From: an uncultured Flavobacteriales bacterium
Lineage (GTDB): Bacteria > Bacteroidota > Bacteroidia > Flavobacteriales_G > Salibacteraceae
Assembly: GCA_913057205.1 (NCBI GenBank)
Contig: CAJXNO010000001.1
Location: forward strand, 62,001-126,000
Direction of reading: 5' to 3'
DNA: 64,000 bases
Shown one piece after another: positions 51,001-59,326 of this stretch. Below the pieces are notes generated by a model. That model saw only the letters and a list, made by a program, of their open reading frames with translations, was not told the origin of the DNA and did not search any database. A program made the position numbers and the translations under genes. The number at the start of each line of letters is the position of its first letter. The stretch's first letter is position 1.

Positions 51001-51487
51001 AACTAAAGTCACCACTGAGGTTGATGTTCATGATCGGACTCAACTCGGAGATGTTGAGTTCAAAAACATTCGGGTCTGCGGGTAGATCTCGTGGGAATTC
51101 AGGGTCACCCATGGCGATATCTACCTTGTCTTTCACCTTGCCAAGGGCTTCTTCAGGGGTTACGCTGAAATCAAATTCGATAAATATGGTCGAATAACCC
51201 TCCACAGAGGTAGAGGTCATCTTGTCGATGCCCGAGATGGCCCCGATCTCTTTTTCCAGCGGACGGGTCACCAGTTTTTCAATGTCTACGGCAGAGTTAC
51301 CTGGATAGGGCGTGCCCACATAGATCTGCGGAACCACTACTTCTGGGAAGCTTTCTCGTGGCATGTTGATGTACGACACCAATCCCGCAATGATCATGAT
51401 GAACAGCACCACTAAGACCGTCATCCGGTTATTGATACTGGCGGTACTTAGTCCGAACAGTCGTTTATGGCTTTCTTTTTCTTGCAT
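48038..51487 (-). CDS. Efflux RND transporter permease subunit
   Basis: AcrB/MMPL-like, 1149 aa; YPGNSAVDIEKLVTRPLEKEIGAISGIDKMTSTSVEG, GMLVDNGIVVVENVYRLMDEG. Confidence 0.97.
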   Translation of the reverse strand: MQEKESHKRLFGLSTASINNRMTVLVVLFIMIIAGLVSYINMPRESFPEVVVPQIYVGTPYPGNSAVDIEKLVTRPLEKEIGAISGIDKMTSTSVEGYSTIFIEFDFSVTPEEALGKVKDKVDIAMGDPEFPRDLPADPNVFELNISELSPIMNINLSGDFSLEQLNQYAEYLEEKIEKLGEITEVDIRGVQDKEMKVNVDLFALQANELSFNDIANAINQENVTISAGSMLQGDMRRTVRVVGDLQSPDELGNVIVKREKQNIVYLRDIAEVTFEYEEPESFARQYTKPVVMVDVKKRAGENLINASDQIQEILEEAKANVFPNNLEITITGDQSKQTRTQVSELENSIIFGMILVITVLLFFLGLRNALFVGVAIPMSMFIAFFILSVMGVTLNMMVLFSLVLALGMLVDNGIVVVENVYRLMDEGYDAIEAAKYGVGEVAWPIIASTATTLAAFTPLIVWPGLMGEFMFYLPVTLMIVLGSSLFVALVINPVLTSMYMKLEEKPMKAKRAIKIASILISIGIALSFAATWLGNLVILSGILVLTTKFFLTPGTKYFQNTFLPALEDLYERTLRHVFRKKNPLYYFFGTIGLLVFSGILLGLFMPKVVFFPSNMPNYVNVFIEAPIGTDIEEVNIITKDIENKIIDYASQFQDTTEQNGIKRVNNFLVESIIAQVGEGTSDPNEGPSMAATPHKARITVSFVQFQYRRGVSTNKVMDEIRSLVAGTPGVQITVDKDPAGPPQAKPINIEVAGDDYEALLTEAEEVKNFINDRNIGGIEELKLDVEMGKPEMPIDIDRAKARRFNLSTAQIGQTLRNSLFGLEVSSYKEGEDDYPIMIRLQDRFRYDEDAMMNQLITFRDQTNGRIQQVPISSVAEANNSTTFSAVKRKDQTRLITITSNVLESYNANEVVAEIKSTLEGYEMPEDITLKFTGQQEDQAEEMAFLSTALMIAVFLIFLILVTQFNSAITPFIIVGSVVLSLIGVFLGLVIFQMDFVVIMTMIGIISLAGIVVNNAIVLIDYTKLIMDRRRERLGLPENAKLPIDEMIDCIVEGGKKRLRPVLLTAITTVLGLIPLAIGLNIDFISLLTEYDPKIYVGGDNVMFWGPMSWTVIFGLTFATFLTLVIVPVMYYLKTRLAYKLAGDRELHL

Positions 51488-51511
51488 GTTCTGTTGTGCT
51501 TAAAACAGTGT

Positions 51512-52675
51512 TTATTGGTCAACCTTGATCATATCGCCCTCCTTGATGGAGCGTGCACCTTTGTCGATCAACACCTCTCCGCCACTCAATCCTTTCAGTA
51601 CTTCAACGCGATCATCTTGGCTCATGCCGGTTTCGATCATCACTTTCTTGGCTTGATCACCTTCAATGGTGTACACGAACGACTCTCCAAGCGGCGTCAT
51701 TTGAACCAGTGAAACAGGAATCACTACCGTACTGTCTGCAACGTAGTCACGAATGGTAAGTTCACCGAGCAAGTTTGGCTTCAAAGCCTCTTTTGTGTTG
51801 TTGAGTCCAACCTTGATCTTGAATGTACGGTTGTTCGGGTTGATGAATTCACCGATGCGCTTGATCTGGCTTTGTTCGCGGTGACCTAGGCTTGGGAAGA
51901 AGACCTCAACAGAATCACCTTCTTTGATCTTGCCGAGGTAGCGCTCGGTTACATCGGATTTGATGTACATGTTCTCGTTGTTGATCAAGCGAATCGCTGG
52001 CATTTGAGGTGCCGCCATCTCGCCTTCTTTAGGCATGATCTCATCCACGATGCCCGCGAAGGGTGCCACAATGGTGTAAAGGCTGCGTTGACTCTTCAGG
52101 GTTTCAAGGTTTTCTTGAAGCGATTCATAATTGTTCTTGGCTTCGAGGTATTGGATCTCAGACCCTACCTTCTGTTCCCACAGTTTCTCTTGCTTCCTAA
52201 ACACCGTTTCGGCAAGTTTGAGGCGTGATTCCAGTTCATCGATCTGGTTGCTCACGATCCTACTATCAAGTGTCATCAATACTTCTCCTTTGCTCACGCG
52301 ATCACCTTCTTTCACGCGGATAGAGGTGATCTTGCCCCCTACTTCTGGAAAGATTTGAGCGTTTTGATCGGTTTCAACCACACCTTGAATGGTGAAGAAG
52401 TGCTCAAAGCGCTCTGGTTGGGTAGTGAGCGTTGTTACCGATGTGATGCGCAATCGGGCATTGGTATCGAGTTGGGCGATTTCCTGTTCCAAGTCTGCGA
52501 TCTGAGCGGTAAGGTCTGAACGCAGGTTCTTCAGCGAGTCTCGCTTGGCCTTCATGCTGCTCAAGTCATCGTTGGCTGCAGGTCCTCCGCATGAAGCAAG
52601 GGCAACGGCAGAGATGATGGTTATGATGGATAAACGCATGTTCAAGGATGCTTTTAAGTTGGTGACGTTTTTCAT
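51512..52675 (-). CDS. Efflux RND transporter periplasmic adaptor subunit
   Basis: Lipoprotein signal, coiled coil, barrel-sandwich motif (GGKITSIRVKEGDRVSKGEVLMTLDS, APFAGIVDEI). Confidence 0.95.
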   Translation of the reverse strand: MKNVTNLKASLNMRLSIITIISAVALASCGGPAANDDLSSMKAKRDSLKNLRSDLTAQIADLEQEIAQLDTNARLRITSVTTLTTQPERFEHFFTIQGVVETDQNAQIFPEVGGKITSIRVKEGDRVSKGEVLMTLDSRIVSNQIDELESRLKLAETVFRKQEKLWEQKVGSEIQYLEAKNNYESLQENLETLKSQRSLYTIVAPFAGIVDEIMPKEGEMAAPQMPAIRLINNENMYIKSDVTERYLGKIKEGDSVEVFFPSLGHREQSQIKRIGEFINPNNRTFKIKVGLNNTKEALKPNLLGELTIRDYVADSTVVIPVSLVQMTPLGESFVYTIEGDQAKKVMIETGMSQDDRVEVLKGLSGGEVLIDKGARSIKEGDMIKVDQ

Positions 52676-52677
52676 GA

Positions 52678-54015
52678 TTAGTATTTACCAAGAGCCTTAT
52701 CGAGCTCCAGCTTCGCGTTAAAGAGTTCTTGAGAGGTACTGATGTATGCCGTAAGGGTCTGGAGGTATTGAGATTCCGCTTGCGCGAAGTCGAGGCTTGA
52801 TGCCAGGCCTTCCTTATATTTTACCTCAGTGGTTTGCTTGATGGTTTCAGCCAAGTCAAGGTTGTCTTCCGCGATCTTCAAGTTCTCCAGAGCGCTGTTG
52901 AAGTTCTGTTTCGCCGTGAGCGCCTGTGTTTTCAGATTTTGAGAAAGCATGCGCTTCTGGCTTTGTGTCTTTTCAAGTTCTAGCTTGGCTTGCTTCGTTT
53001 TGAAGTAGCGCATACCCGAAGAGAAGATGGGCACATTGAGTTGCAAGCCAACGATGGTGGTTGGGTAAAACTCGTTCTCAAACAATTCATTGAACTCTTG
53101 ACTGAAACCGTTCTGGCTGTGTGTGAAAAAAGCCGCCAGTTGCGGCATGTTCTTCGTGCGTTCGGCAGATAAGGAAAGCTTCGATAGCTCTTCGCCTTGG
53201 GTAACGGTTCGGTAGTCGATGTGGTTTTCCAGGTTGAATGCCGGATCGATGGTTTCTCGGCCGATGGTCTCCATCAAGGCGTCAAAATCGTCGGTCAGGG
53301 TAATGGCTTGATCATACGGGAGTCCCATTTGCAAACGCAGCAGTTGCTCCATTTGCTCGCGTCTGCGCAAAACCACTTGAGCTTGATACTCGAGGTTGGC
53401 GAGCGATAAACGTACTTGATCGAAATCCTGCTTCTCCATGAAACCCACTTCATACATGGATTGGGTCTCACTTACACTTTGCTGTAACGTCTTTTTATTC
53501 TCGAGCAGAGTAGTGTAGGTTTTACCAAGTGAGGCGGCTGCGAAATAGGTTTGAGCCACCATATTGCGCACCTCGATCTCACTTTTTTCTTTGGCGAGCA
53601 TTGCGTAGTTCAGATAGGCTTTGGATGCCTTGAGCCCGACAAAATAGGAGCCATCAAAAAGCAATTGACTGGCGTTGATACCTGCAGTAGCAGAGTAGGG
53701 AAGCCCGAACTGAAACTCCTGTAGGTCATTCGGGTCTGGTGCTGGAATGCCAGGAATTCCAAGGTCGAATGGAGGCGCCACCTGTACAGGGATGTCAATG
53801 AAGTAGTTGGCGGTAGCCTCACCACTGATCTGGGGCAGTCCGATCGCGGTTGTTTCCTTCACCTTGGCCTCGGATATTTCCACATCAAGGTCGGCTTGTT
53901 TCAGCTGTTCATTGTGCTTGAGCGCAAATGCGATCGCTTCTTCTAGGCTATACGATTGTGCATTTGCCACCGTGCCTACGAACAGAATGATGCATGCTAT
54001 AATGGTTGATCTCAT
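52678..54015 (-). CDS. TolC family outer membrane protein
   Basis: Signal peptide, SLEEAIAFALKHNEQLKQADLDVEISEAKVKE, repeated helical layout. Confidence 0.95.
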   Translation of the reverse strand: MRSTIIACIILFVGTVANAQSYSLEEAIAFALKHNEQLKQADLDVEISEAKVKETTAIGLPQISGEATANYFIDIPVQVAPPFDLGIPGIPAPDPNDLQEFQFGLPYSATAGINASQLLFDGSYFVGLKASKAYLNYAMLAKEKSEIEVRNMVAQTYFAAASLGKTYTTLLENKKTLQQSVSETQSMYEVGFMEKQDFDQVRLSLANLEYQAQVVLRRREQMEQLLRLQMGLPYDQAITLTDDFDALMETIGRETIDPAFNLENHIDYRTVTQGEELSKLSLSAERTKNMPQLAAFFTHSQNGFSQEFNELFENEFYPTTIVGLQLNVPIFSSGMRYFKTKQAKLELEKTQSQKRMLSQNLKTQALTAKQNFNSALENLKIAEDNLDLAETIKQTTEVKYKEGLASSLDFAQAESQYLQTLTAYISTSQELFNAKLELDKALGKY

Positions 54016-54018
54016 CTC

Positions 54019-54651
54019 TTAGAGTTGGATGTTTTCCTGTTTGACTTTCTTCCTTAAATACTTCAATCCCTTTTCACTAGCAATGCCACGGATATGATAG
54101 CGCATGAGCTCGAGGTGTATCGTTTTGAAATTGTAACGGTCTGGAGGAAATACTTGACCGTCTGAGCACATGTCCATTTTCGCCGCATAGAGTCTGGAAA
54201 TCACGTACGAATCAATGTTATTTCGATACAACTCCTGTTCAATTCCTTTCTGAATGTTGTCTTCAATACACCCGGCAACGAAGTCCGTTCGAAACGCTTC
54301 GAAGATTCCCCATGCTTTGGGATGATACTTCTGCATATCATAGTTGATCGAGGGGTGGATCTGACCGAACTTCTTGCTGATCTCTTTGGTCAGTTCGAAC
54401 AAAAGGTCGATCGCGTTGGGATACTGTTCGCACAACCGGTTGGTCAAGGCCTTTTCGTGTGCAACAATGGCAGACATCACTTGCTCAACCAAGTCGTTCT
54501 TATCGCTCACGTAGAGGTAAAGCGTTTTCTTGCTCACACCAAGTTGCCGAGCGATGTCGTCCATGGTCATGCTCTTGATGCCAAAACGCATGAAGAGCTC
54601 GGCCGTTTTGCCCAGCAATTCTATTCCACGTTCGTCCATCTCTTTCAACAT
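54019..54651 (-). CDS. TetR/AcrR family transcriptional regulator
   Basis: ELFMRFGIKSMTMDDIARQLGVSKKTLYLYVSDKNDLVEQVM HTH; heads the efflux operon. Confidence 0.95.
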   Translation of the reverse strand: MLKEMDERGIELLGKTAELFMRFGIKSMTMDDIARQLGVSKKTLYLYVSDKNDLVEQVMSAIVAHEKALTNRLCEQYPNAIDLLFELTKEISKKFGQIHPSINYDMQKYHPKAWGIFEAFRTDFVAGCIEDNIQKGIEQELYRNNIDSYVISRLYAAKMDMCSDGQVFPPDRYNFKTIHLELMRYHIRGIASEKGLKYLRKKVKQENIQL

Positions 54652-54656
54652 GGCTG

Positions 54657-54690
54657 CAAATGTAATTGATGTATCAACATAGGAAACAAA
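54657..54690 (-). promoter_or_regulatory. Promoter of the tetR-tolC-mfp-rnd operon with an internal dyad
   Basis: TTTG-N22-TACATTTG on the minus strand; TTGAT-N2-ATCAA dyad at 54666-54677 between the boxes. Confidence 0.5.
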
Positions 54691-54853
54691 AAATAACGAA
54701 AACGTTTCCAATGTGTTGAACGGTTCCATTTCGAGATGAGTGGTGAGTCATGGTATTGGCGAGAAAATTGTAACATTCAGCGCACTTCACAACTCCAAAC
54801 CTTAGACGTAATAGCTTGAAATCAATGTTATAAACGCCTTTGGACTGTGCTTT

Positions 54854-55294
54854 ATGCTGGTCGGTACATCATGTAAGCGCGGCTGCATGAAGGATGTTCC
54901 TTGCGTAGACAACTATGACCCGAAAGCAGAGAAAGAGGGAGACTGTCTTGTATGCACGGTCTTCGGAGTCTATAATTACTGTCCTGAAGCCGATGAGGAT
55001 AATGGTAACTGCTTGTTCGTTAGGGAATTCTACACAGACGTTATCAGCGAAGGCTGGGTAGATGTTTGGGTGGCAGACTCTGCAGACAACAGCAATGTTG
55101 AGCAATTGAGGTACACAGGTCGCATCTCTTCCTTTCCGACTCAAATTCCTGATTGTGAACAGTCAGACAGCTCGCTCACGGTGGTTCGTCCAGCAGGCGA
55201 ATACTATTACGAGGTGGAAACCGAAACCGGAAAGCTTGAATGGGGATGGGTGGTCTACCGAGAAGAGGGTTGCAGATTACTCGATGTTTTGTAG
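54854..55294 (+). CDS. Hypothetical Cys-rich lipoprotein-like protein
   Basis: FMLVGTSC lipobox-like start, CVDNYDPKAEKEGDC / YNYCPEADEDNGNC repeats similar to Bacteroidota surface-protein repeats; signal peptide appears truncated. Confidence 0.5.
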   Translation: MLVGTSCKRGCMKDVPCVDNYDPKAEKEGDCLVCTVFGVYNYCPEADEDNGNCLFVREFYTDVISEGWVDVWVADSADNSNVEQLRYTGRISSFPTQIPDCEQSDSSLTVVRPAGEYYYEVETETGKLEWGWVVYREEGCRLLDVL

Positions 55295-55367
55295 GCATTC
55301 CTGCCAAAGAAGTACAGCTTCATTCGCACTTACTTCGTTCTTTTGCAGCCTAATTTGATGACAAGGT

Positions 55368-56789
55368 ATGGATATCAAGGCATTGATCGATCGTGAGCCG
55401 ATCGGAGAGAAGGTGACCATCAAGGGTTGGGTACGGACGTTTCGCAGCAACCGGTTCATTGCACTGAACGATGGATCTACGGTGAAGAACCTACAAGCTG
55501 TCGTTGACTTTGAGCAGCAGCCTGAAGACCTATTACGACGCATCACCACTGGCGCTTGCTTGGCGCTCACGGGTACAATCGCTGAGTCGCAGGGACGAGG
55601 ACAGAACATTGACTTGATGGTAGAGCAGATTGAGGTGTTGGGCGATGCCAGCGCAGAGGCCTACCCACTTCAGCCGAAGAAGCATTCTCTGGAGTTCTTG
55701 CGAGAGATCGCACACCTACGTCCGCGAACCCAGACCTTTGGCGCGGTATTCCGCATTCGGCATGCCCTCCAATTCGCAATTCACAAGTACTTCAATGACA
55801 ATGGCTTTTTCATGGTGCATACCCCGATCATCACGGGTTCCGATGCGGAAGGAGCGGGTGAGATGTTCCGGGTAACTACGCTTGACCCAAAGCAGCCTCC
55901 AAAGACCGAGGAAGGAGAAGTGAATTGGAAGGAGGATTTCTTTGGAAAGGAAACCAACCTCACGGTTTCTGGTCAATTGGAAGGTGAATTGTTTGCGCTT
56001 GGATTGGGCAAGATCTACACCTTTGGACCAACCTTCAGAGCCGAAAACTCCAACACCACTCGTCACTTGGCCGAGTTCTGGATGATCGAGCCAGAGGTGG
56101 CCTTCAATGACCTTTTTGACAACATGGAGCTGGCGGAGGATTGTCTGAAATACGTGATCCGATATGTACTGGAGCATTGTGAGGATGACCTGAACTTCCT
56201 AGCAGAGCGACAGCAGAATGAAGAGAAAGGCTTAGCCCAAGACAAGCGAAGTATACCGTTGATGGATAAGCTGAGGAGTGTGGTCGACAACGAGTTCGTT
56301 CGTTGCAGTTATACCGAAGCCATCGAAATCCTTCGGAATTCAAAACCGAATAAGAAGAAGAAATTTCAATACGTCATTGACGAGTGGGGCGCAGACCTTC
56401 AGAGTGAGCATGAGCGCTACTTGGTAGAGAAGCACTTTGGCAAGCCGGTAATCTTGTACGACTACCCTGCTAAGATCAAAGCCTTCTACATGCGCTTGAA
56501 CGACGATGGAAAGACCGTTCGCGCCATGGACATCCTTTTTCCGGGTATCGGAGAAATTGTTGGCGGCTCCCAGCGGGAAGAGCGTTATGATGTGTTGAAG
56601 CAAAAAGTGGAGGAGTTCGGAATTGAAGAAGAATCGATGTGGTGGTACCTCGAAACACGTAAGTTCGGTACCTGTGTGCACAGCGGTTTCGGATTGGGTT
56701 TTGAACGTTTGATCAGTTTTGTGACGGGCATGGGCAATGTGCGGGATGTGATTCCTTTCCCACGAACGCCGAAAAACGCGGAATTTTAA
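55368..56789 (+). CDS. asnS: Asparagine--tRNA ligase
   Basis: OB-fold N-term; [80 protein letters not shown]. Confidence 0.97.
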   Translation: MDIKALIDREPIGEKVTIKGWVRTFRSNRFIALNDGSTVKNLQAVVDFEQQPEDLLRRITTGACLALTGTIAESQGRGQNIDLMVEQIEVLGDASAEAYPLQPKKHSLEFLREIAHLRPRTQTFGAVFRIRHALQFAIHKYFNDNGFFMVHTPIITGSDAEGAGEMFRVTTLDPKQPPKTEEGEVNWKEDFFGKETNLTVSGQLEGELFALGLGKIYTFGPTFRAENSNTTRHLAEFWMIEPEVAFNDLFDNMELAEDCLKYVIRYVLEHCEDDLNFLAERQQNEEKGLAQDKRSIPLMDKLRSVVDNEFVRCSYTEAIEILRNSKPNKKKKFQYVIDEWGADLQSEHERYLVEKHFGKPVILYDYPAKIKAFYMRLNDDGKTVRAMDILFPGIGEIVGGSQREERYDVLKQKVEEFGIEEESMWWYLETRKFGTCVHSGFGLGFERLISFVTGMGNVRDVIPFPRTPKNAEF

Positions 56790-56828
56790 TATTTTCCAGC
56801 GTCGAAGCAGAAGCTTCGATCCGGTGCT

Positions 56829-58286
56829 ATGGCCTTAAAACAAACCTTACAACAGAAGCTCCTACAAAAGCTAAGTCCACAGCAAATTCAGCTGATGAAG
56901 ATGCTGCAGCTGCCTACCATTGCCTTGGAGGCCCGGATCAAGGATGAGATCGAGTCTAACCCCGCACTGGAAGAAGGTAAGGAGGCAAGCACCGATGACT
57001 ACGATGATTACCAAGGCGAAGAAACCGATGATCGAAGCGAAGCGGAGAAGGAATTCGACTTCAGCGATTATATGGACGATGATGACACGCCCGGTTATCG
57101 CTACGAGGCGAACAATTATTCCCGCGACGATGAAGACAGTCGGGTTCCCATTGGCACTACAAGTACTTTTCATGAACGCCTTACCGATCAACTGCACATG
57201 CGTCGGCTGTCTGATACCGAGGAGGCAATCTGCGAACACCTTATCGGAAGTCTAGATGACAGTGGATACCTCCGCAGAGAGGTTACTGCGGTGGTAGATG
57301 ACCTGGCTTTTTCTCAGAGCATCATGACCACGGAGGAGGAAGTAGAGCGCTTGTTGGTTGAGCAGGTTCAAGACATGGATCCTGCGGGAGTAGGTGCACG
57401 TGACTTGCAAGAATGCCTTCTGATTCAGATCAAGCGAAAGCCATCTGATGTGGCGGTCAAAACAGCCACTGTGATCCTTGAGCGCTTCTACATGGAGTTT
57501 GTGAAGAAGCACTACGATAAGATCATCCAGCGCCTTGAGATTGAAGAAGAGGATTTAAGAGACGCAATTGAAGAGATTACCCACTTGAACCCGAAGCCGG
57601 GCAACAGCCTGAACGAGACGGCACGTCCGATTGAGCAGGTGATTCCCGACTTTACGTTGATCATGGACGAGGATGATATTCAAGTACAACTCAATAGCCG
57701 TAACGCTCCAGAGCTTCGCATTTCCAACAAATACATGGAGATGATGGAAGACTTTGCGCGCATCAAAGGGAAACCCAACAAGGCCCAGCGTGATGCGATG
57801 CAGTTCGTAAAGCAAAAGATCGACAGTGCCAAGTGGTTTGTAGACGCCATCAAGCAACGGCAGAATACCTTGATCCGTACCATGGAAGCCATTGTATCCT
57901 ACCAGCGCGCTTATTTTGAAACGGGTGACGAAACCAAGCTCAAACCCATGATCTTGAAAGACATTGCAGACAAGATCGGCATGGACATCAGTACGGTGAG
58001 CCGGGTGTCGAACAGCAAGTACGTCCAAACGTCTTATGGCACATTCCCACTCAAGTATTTCTTCTCTGAATCATTGACCAATGAAGAAGGAGAGGAGGTG
58101 AGTACGCGCGAGGTGAAGAAGATCCTTTCTGACTTGATTGAGAAGGAAGACAAAAAGAAACCGTTGACAGACGACCGATTGGCCAAGGAACTAAAGGCGA
58201 AAGGTTATAATATTGCCAGACGAACCGTTGCCAAATACAGGGAACAGTTAGATATCCCCGTAGCCCGTCTACGGAAGGAACTATGA
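56829..58286 (+). CDS. rpoN: RNA polymerase factor sigma-54
   Basis: N-term LSPQQIQLMKMLQLPTIALEARIKDEIESNPALE; RpoN box ARRTVAKYREQL near the C-terminus. Confidence 0.97.
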   Translation: MALKQTLQQKLLQKLSPQQIQLMKMLQLPTIALEARIKDEIESNPALEEGKEASTDDYDDYQGEETDDRSEAEKEFDFSDYMDDDDTPGYRYEANNYSRDDEDSRVPIGTTSTFHERLTDQLHMRRLSDTEEAICEHLIGSLDDSGYLRREVTAVVDDLAFSQSIMTTEEEVERLLVEQVQDMDPAGVGARDLQECLLIQIKRKPSDVAVKTATVILERFYMEFVKKHYDKIIQRLEIEEEDLRDAIEEITHLNPKPGNSLNETARPIEQVIPDFTLIMDEDDIQVQLNSRNAPELRISNKYMEMMEDFARIKGKPNKAQRDAMQFVKQKIDSAKWFVDAIKQRQNTLIRTMEAIVSYQRAYFETGDETKLKPMILKDIADKIGMDISTVSRVSNSKYVQTSYGTFPLKYFFSESLTNEEGEEVSTREVKKILSDLIEKEDKKKPLTDDRLAKELKAKGYNIARRTVAKYREQLDIPVARLRKEL

Positions 58287-58897
58287 AGAAAGCCGCGATC
58301 ATAACCTCCTATGTGTTCCATCCCATCTTTTTACCGACGGCGGGTCTGATCTTCGTTTTCAGTCTGAACACCTACATCTCCCAAACCACCCCGATGAACA
58401 AGCAGTACTTTGTGATTGCTTGGATCTTCGTGAATACCGTGATCATCCCACTGTTGTTTACCATGTTTTTGCGATGGAAGAAGGTGATTGACTCTATTCA
58501 ACTGCATTCCAGAAAAGATCGCTTGGTTCCGTTTGCCTTCGCGATGTTCCTTTACTTCACGAACTACTACTTGATGAAGGATGTGCCCTTGCCCCAAGTA
58601 CTCTACTCCATTTTTCTTGGTAGTAGCATTGCCGTTACGGCCTCCTTTTTCATCACCTTTTACACCAAGATCAGCATCCATATGATTGGGATGGGTGGAT
58701 TAACCGCAGCCATTTATGGCGTAGCCCAAGTCTATGACCTACCGATTGTAGGTATGGTGATGCTGGGTATGATTGCCAGCGGAATCGTAGGAAGTGCCCG
58801 CTATATTCTAGATTCGCACTCCTTGCGACAGATTTATATGGGATGGGGATTGGGGTTCTTAGCAGTCTATTTGCCCCTGGTCAACAACTGGGGATAG
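58283..58897 (+). CDS. Hypothetical polytopic membrane protein
   Basis: 204 aa, six or so hydrophobic segments; overlaps the rpoN stop. Confidence 0.78.
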   Translation: MKKAAIITSYVFHPIFLPTAGLIFVFSLNTYISQTTPMNKQYFVIAWIFVNTVIIPLLFTMFLRWKKVIDSIQLHSRKDRLVPFAFAMFLYFTNYYLMKDVPLPQVLYSIFLGSSIAVTASFFITFYTKISIHMIGMGGLTAAIYGVAQVYDLPIVGMVMLGMIASGIVGSARYILDSHSLRQIYMGWGLGFLAVYLPLVNNWG

Positions 58898-58904
58898 ACG
58901 CAAT

Positions 58905-59290
58905 TCAGAGCTTTTGCACATTCATGAACTGAATGCCCCACTGTAAGGGGTGAGTATCGGTGCGCGTTAGGATAATCATACCCATGTCGGTGTAGAAATG
59001 TGCCAACAAAAACTCACCGATCTGAAGGCTGTATTGCGCACGCATTTGTCCCATCTGCTTAATGATGTCGCGAACACCACCTGATCGCCGAGTACTTCAC
59101 GGACCTCTGCATTTTTTGTATTCTGGGTCATGGTACCCGCCTCAATGTCTACCTTGATGGTGGAAGGGTTGGTGGTGCTGGTCTCAATGGGTTGGCCTTT
59201 GTAGTTGATCTTCAACTGGCTTGACTCAAAAGAGTGGATCTTGTCTTGTGCATAGCCGAAGCTGCTTGCCAAAAAAATCAGAAGTGTCAT
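58905..59290 (-). pseudogene. Exported hypothetical protein with an apparent frameshift
   Basis: MTLLIFLASSFGYAQDKIHSFESSQLKINYKGQPIETSTTNPSTIKVDIEAG...EVLGDQVV then, in another frame, VRDIIKQMGQMRAQYSLQIGEFLLAHFYTDMGMIILTRTDTHPLQWGIQFMNVQKL* (stop at 58905). Confidence 0.65.
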
Positions 59291-59326
59291 GATTGGTCTT
59301 CATCTGATGATCGAATTTCGATTGCA

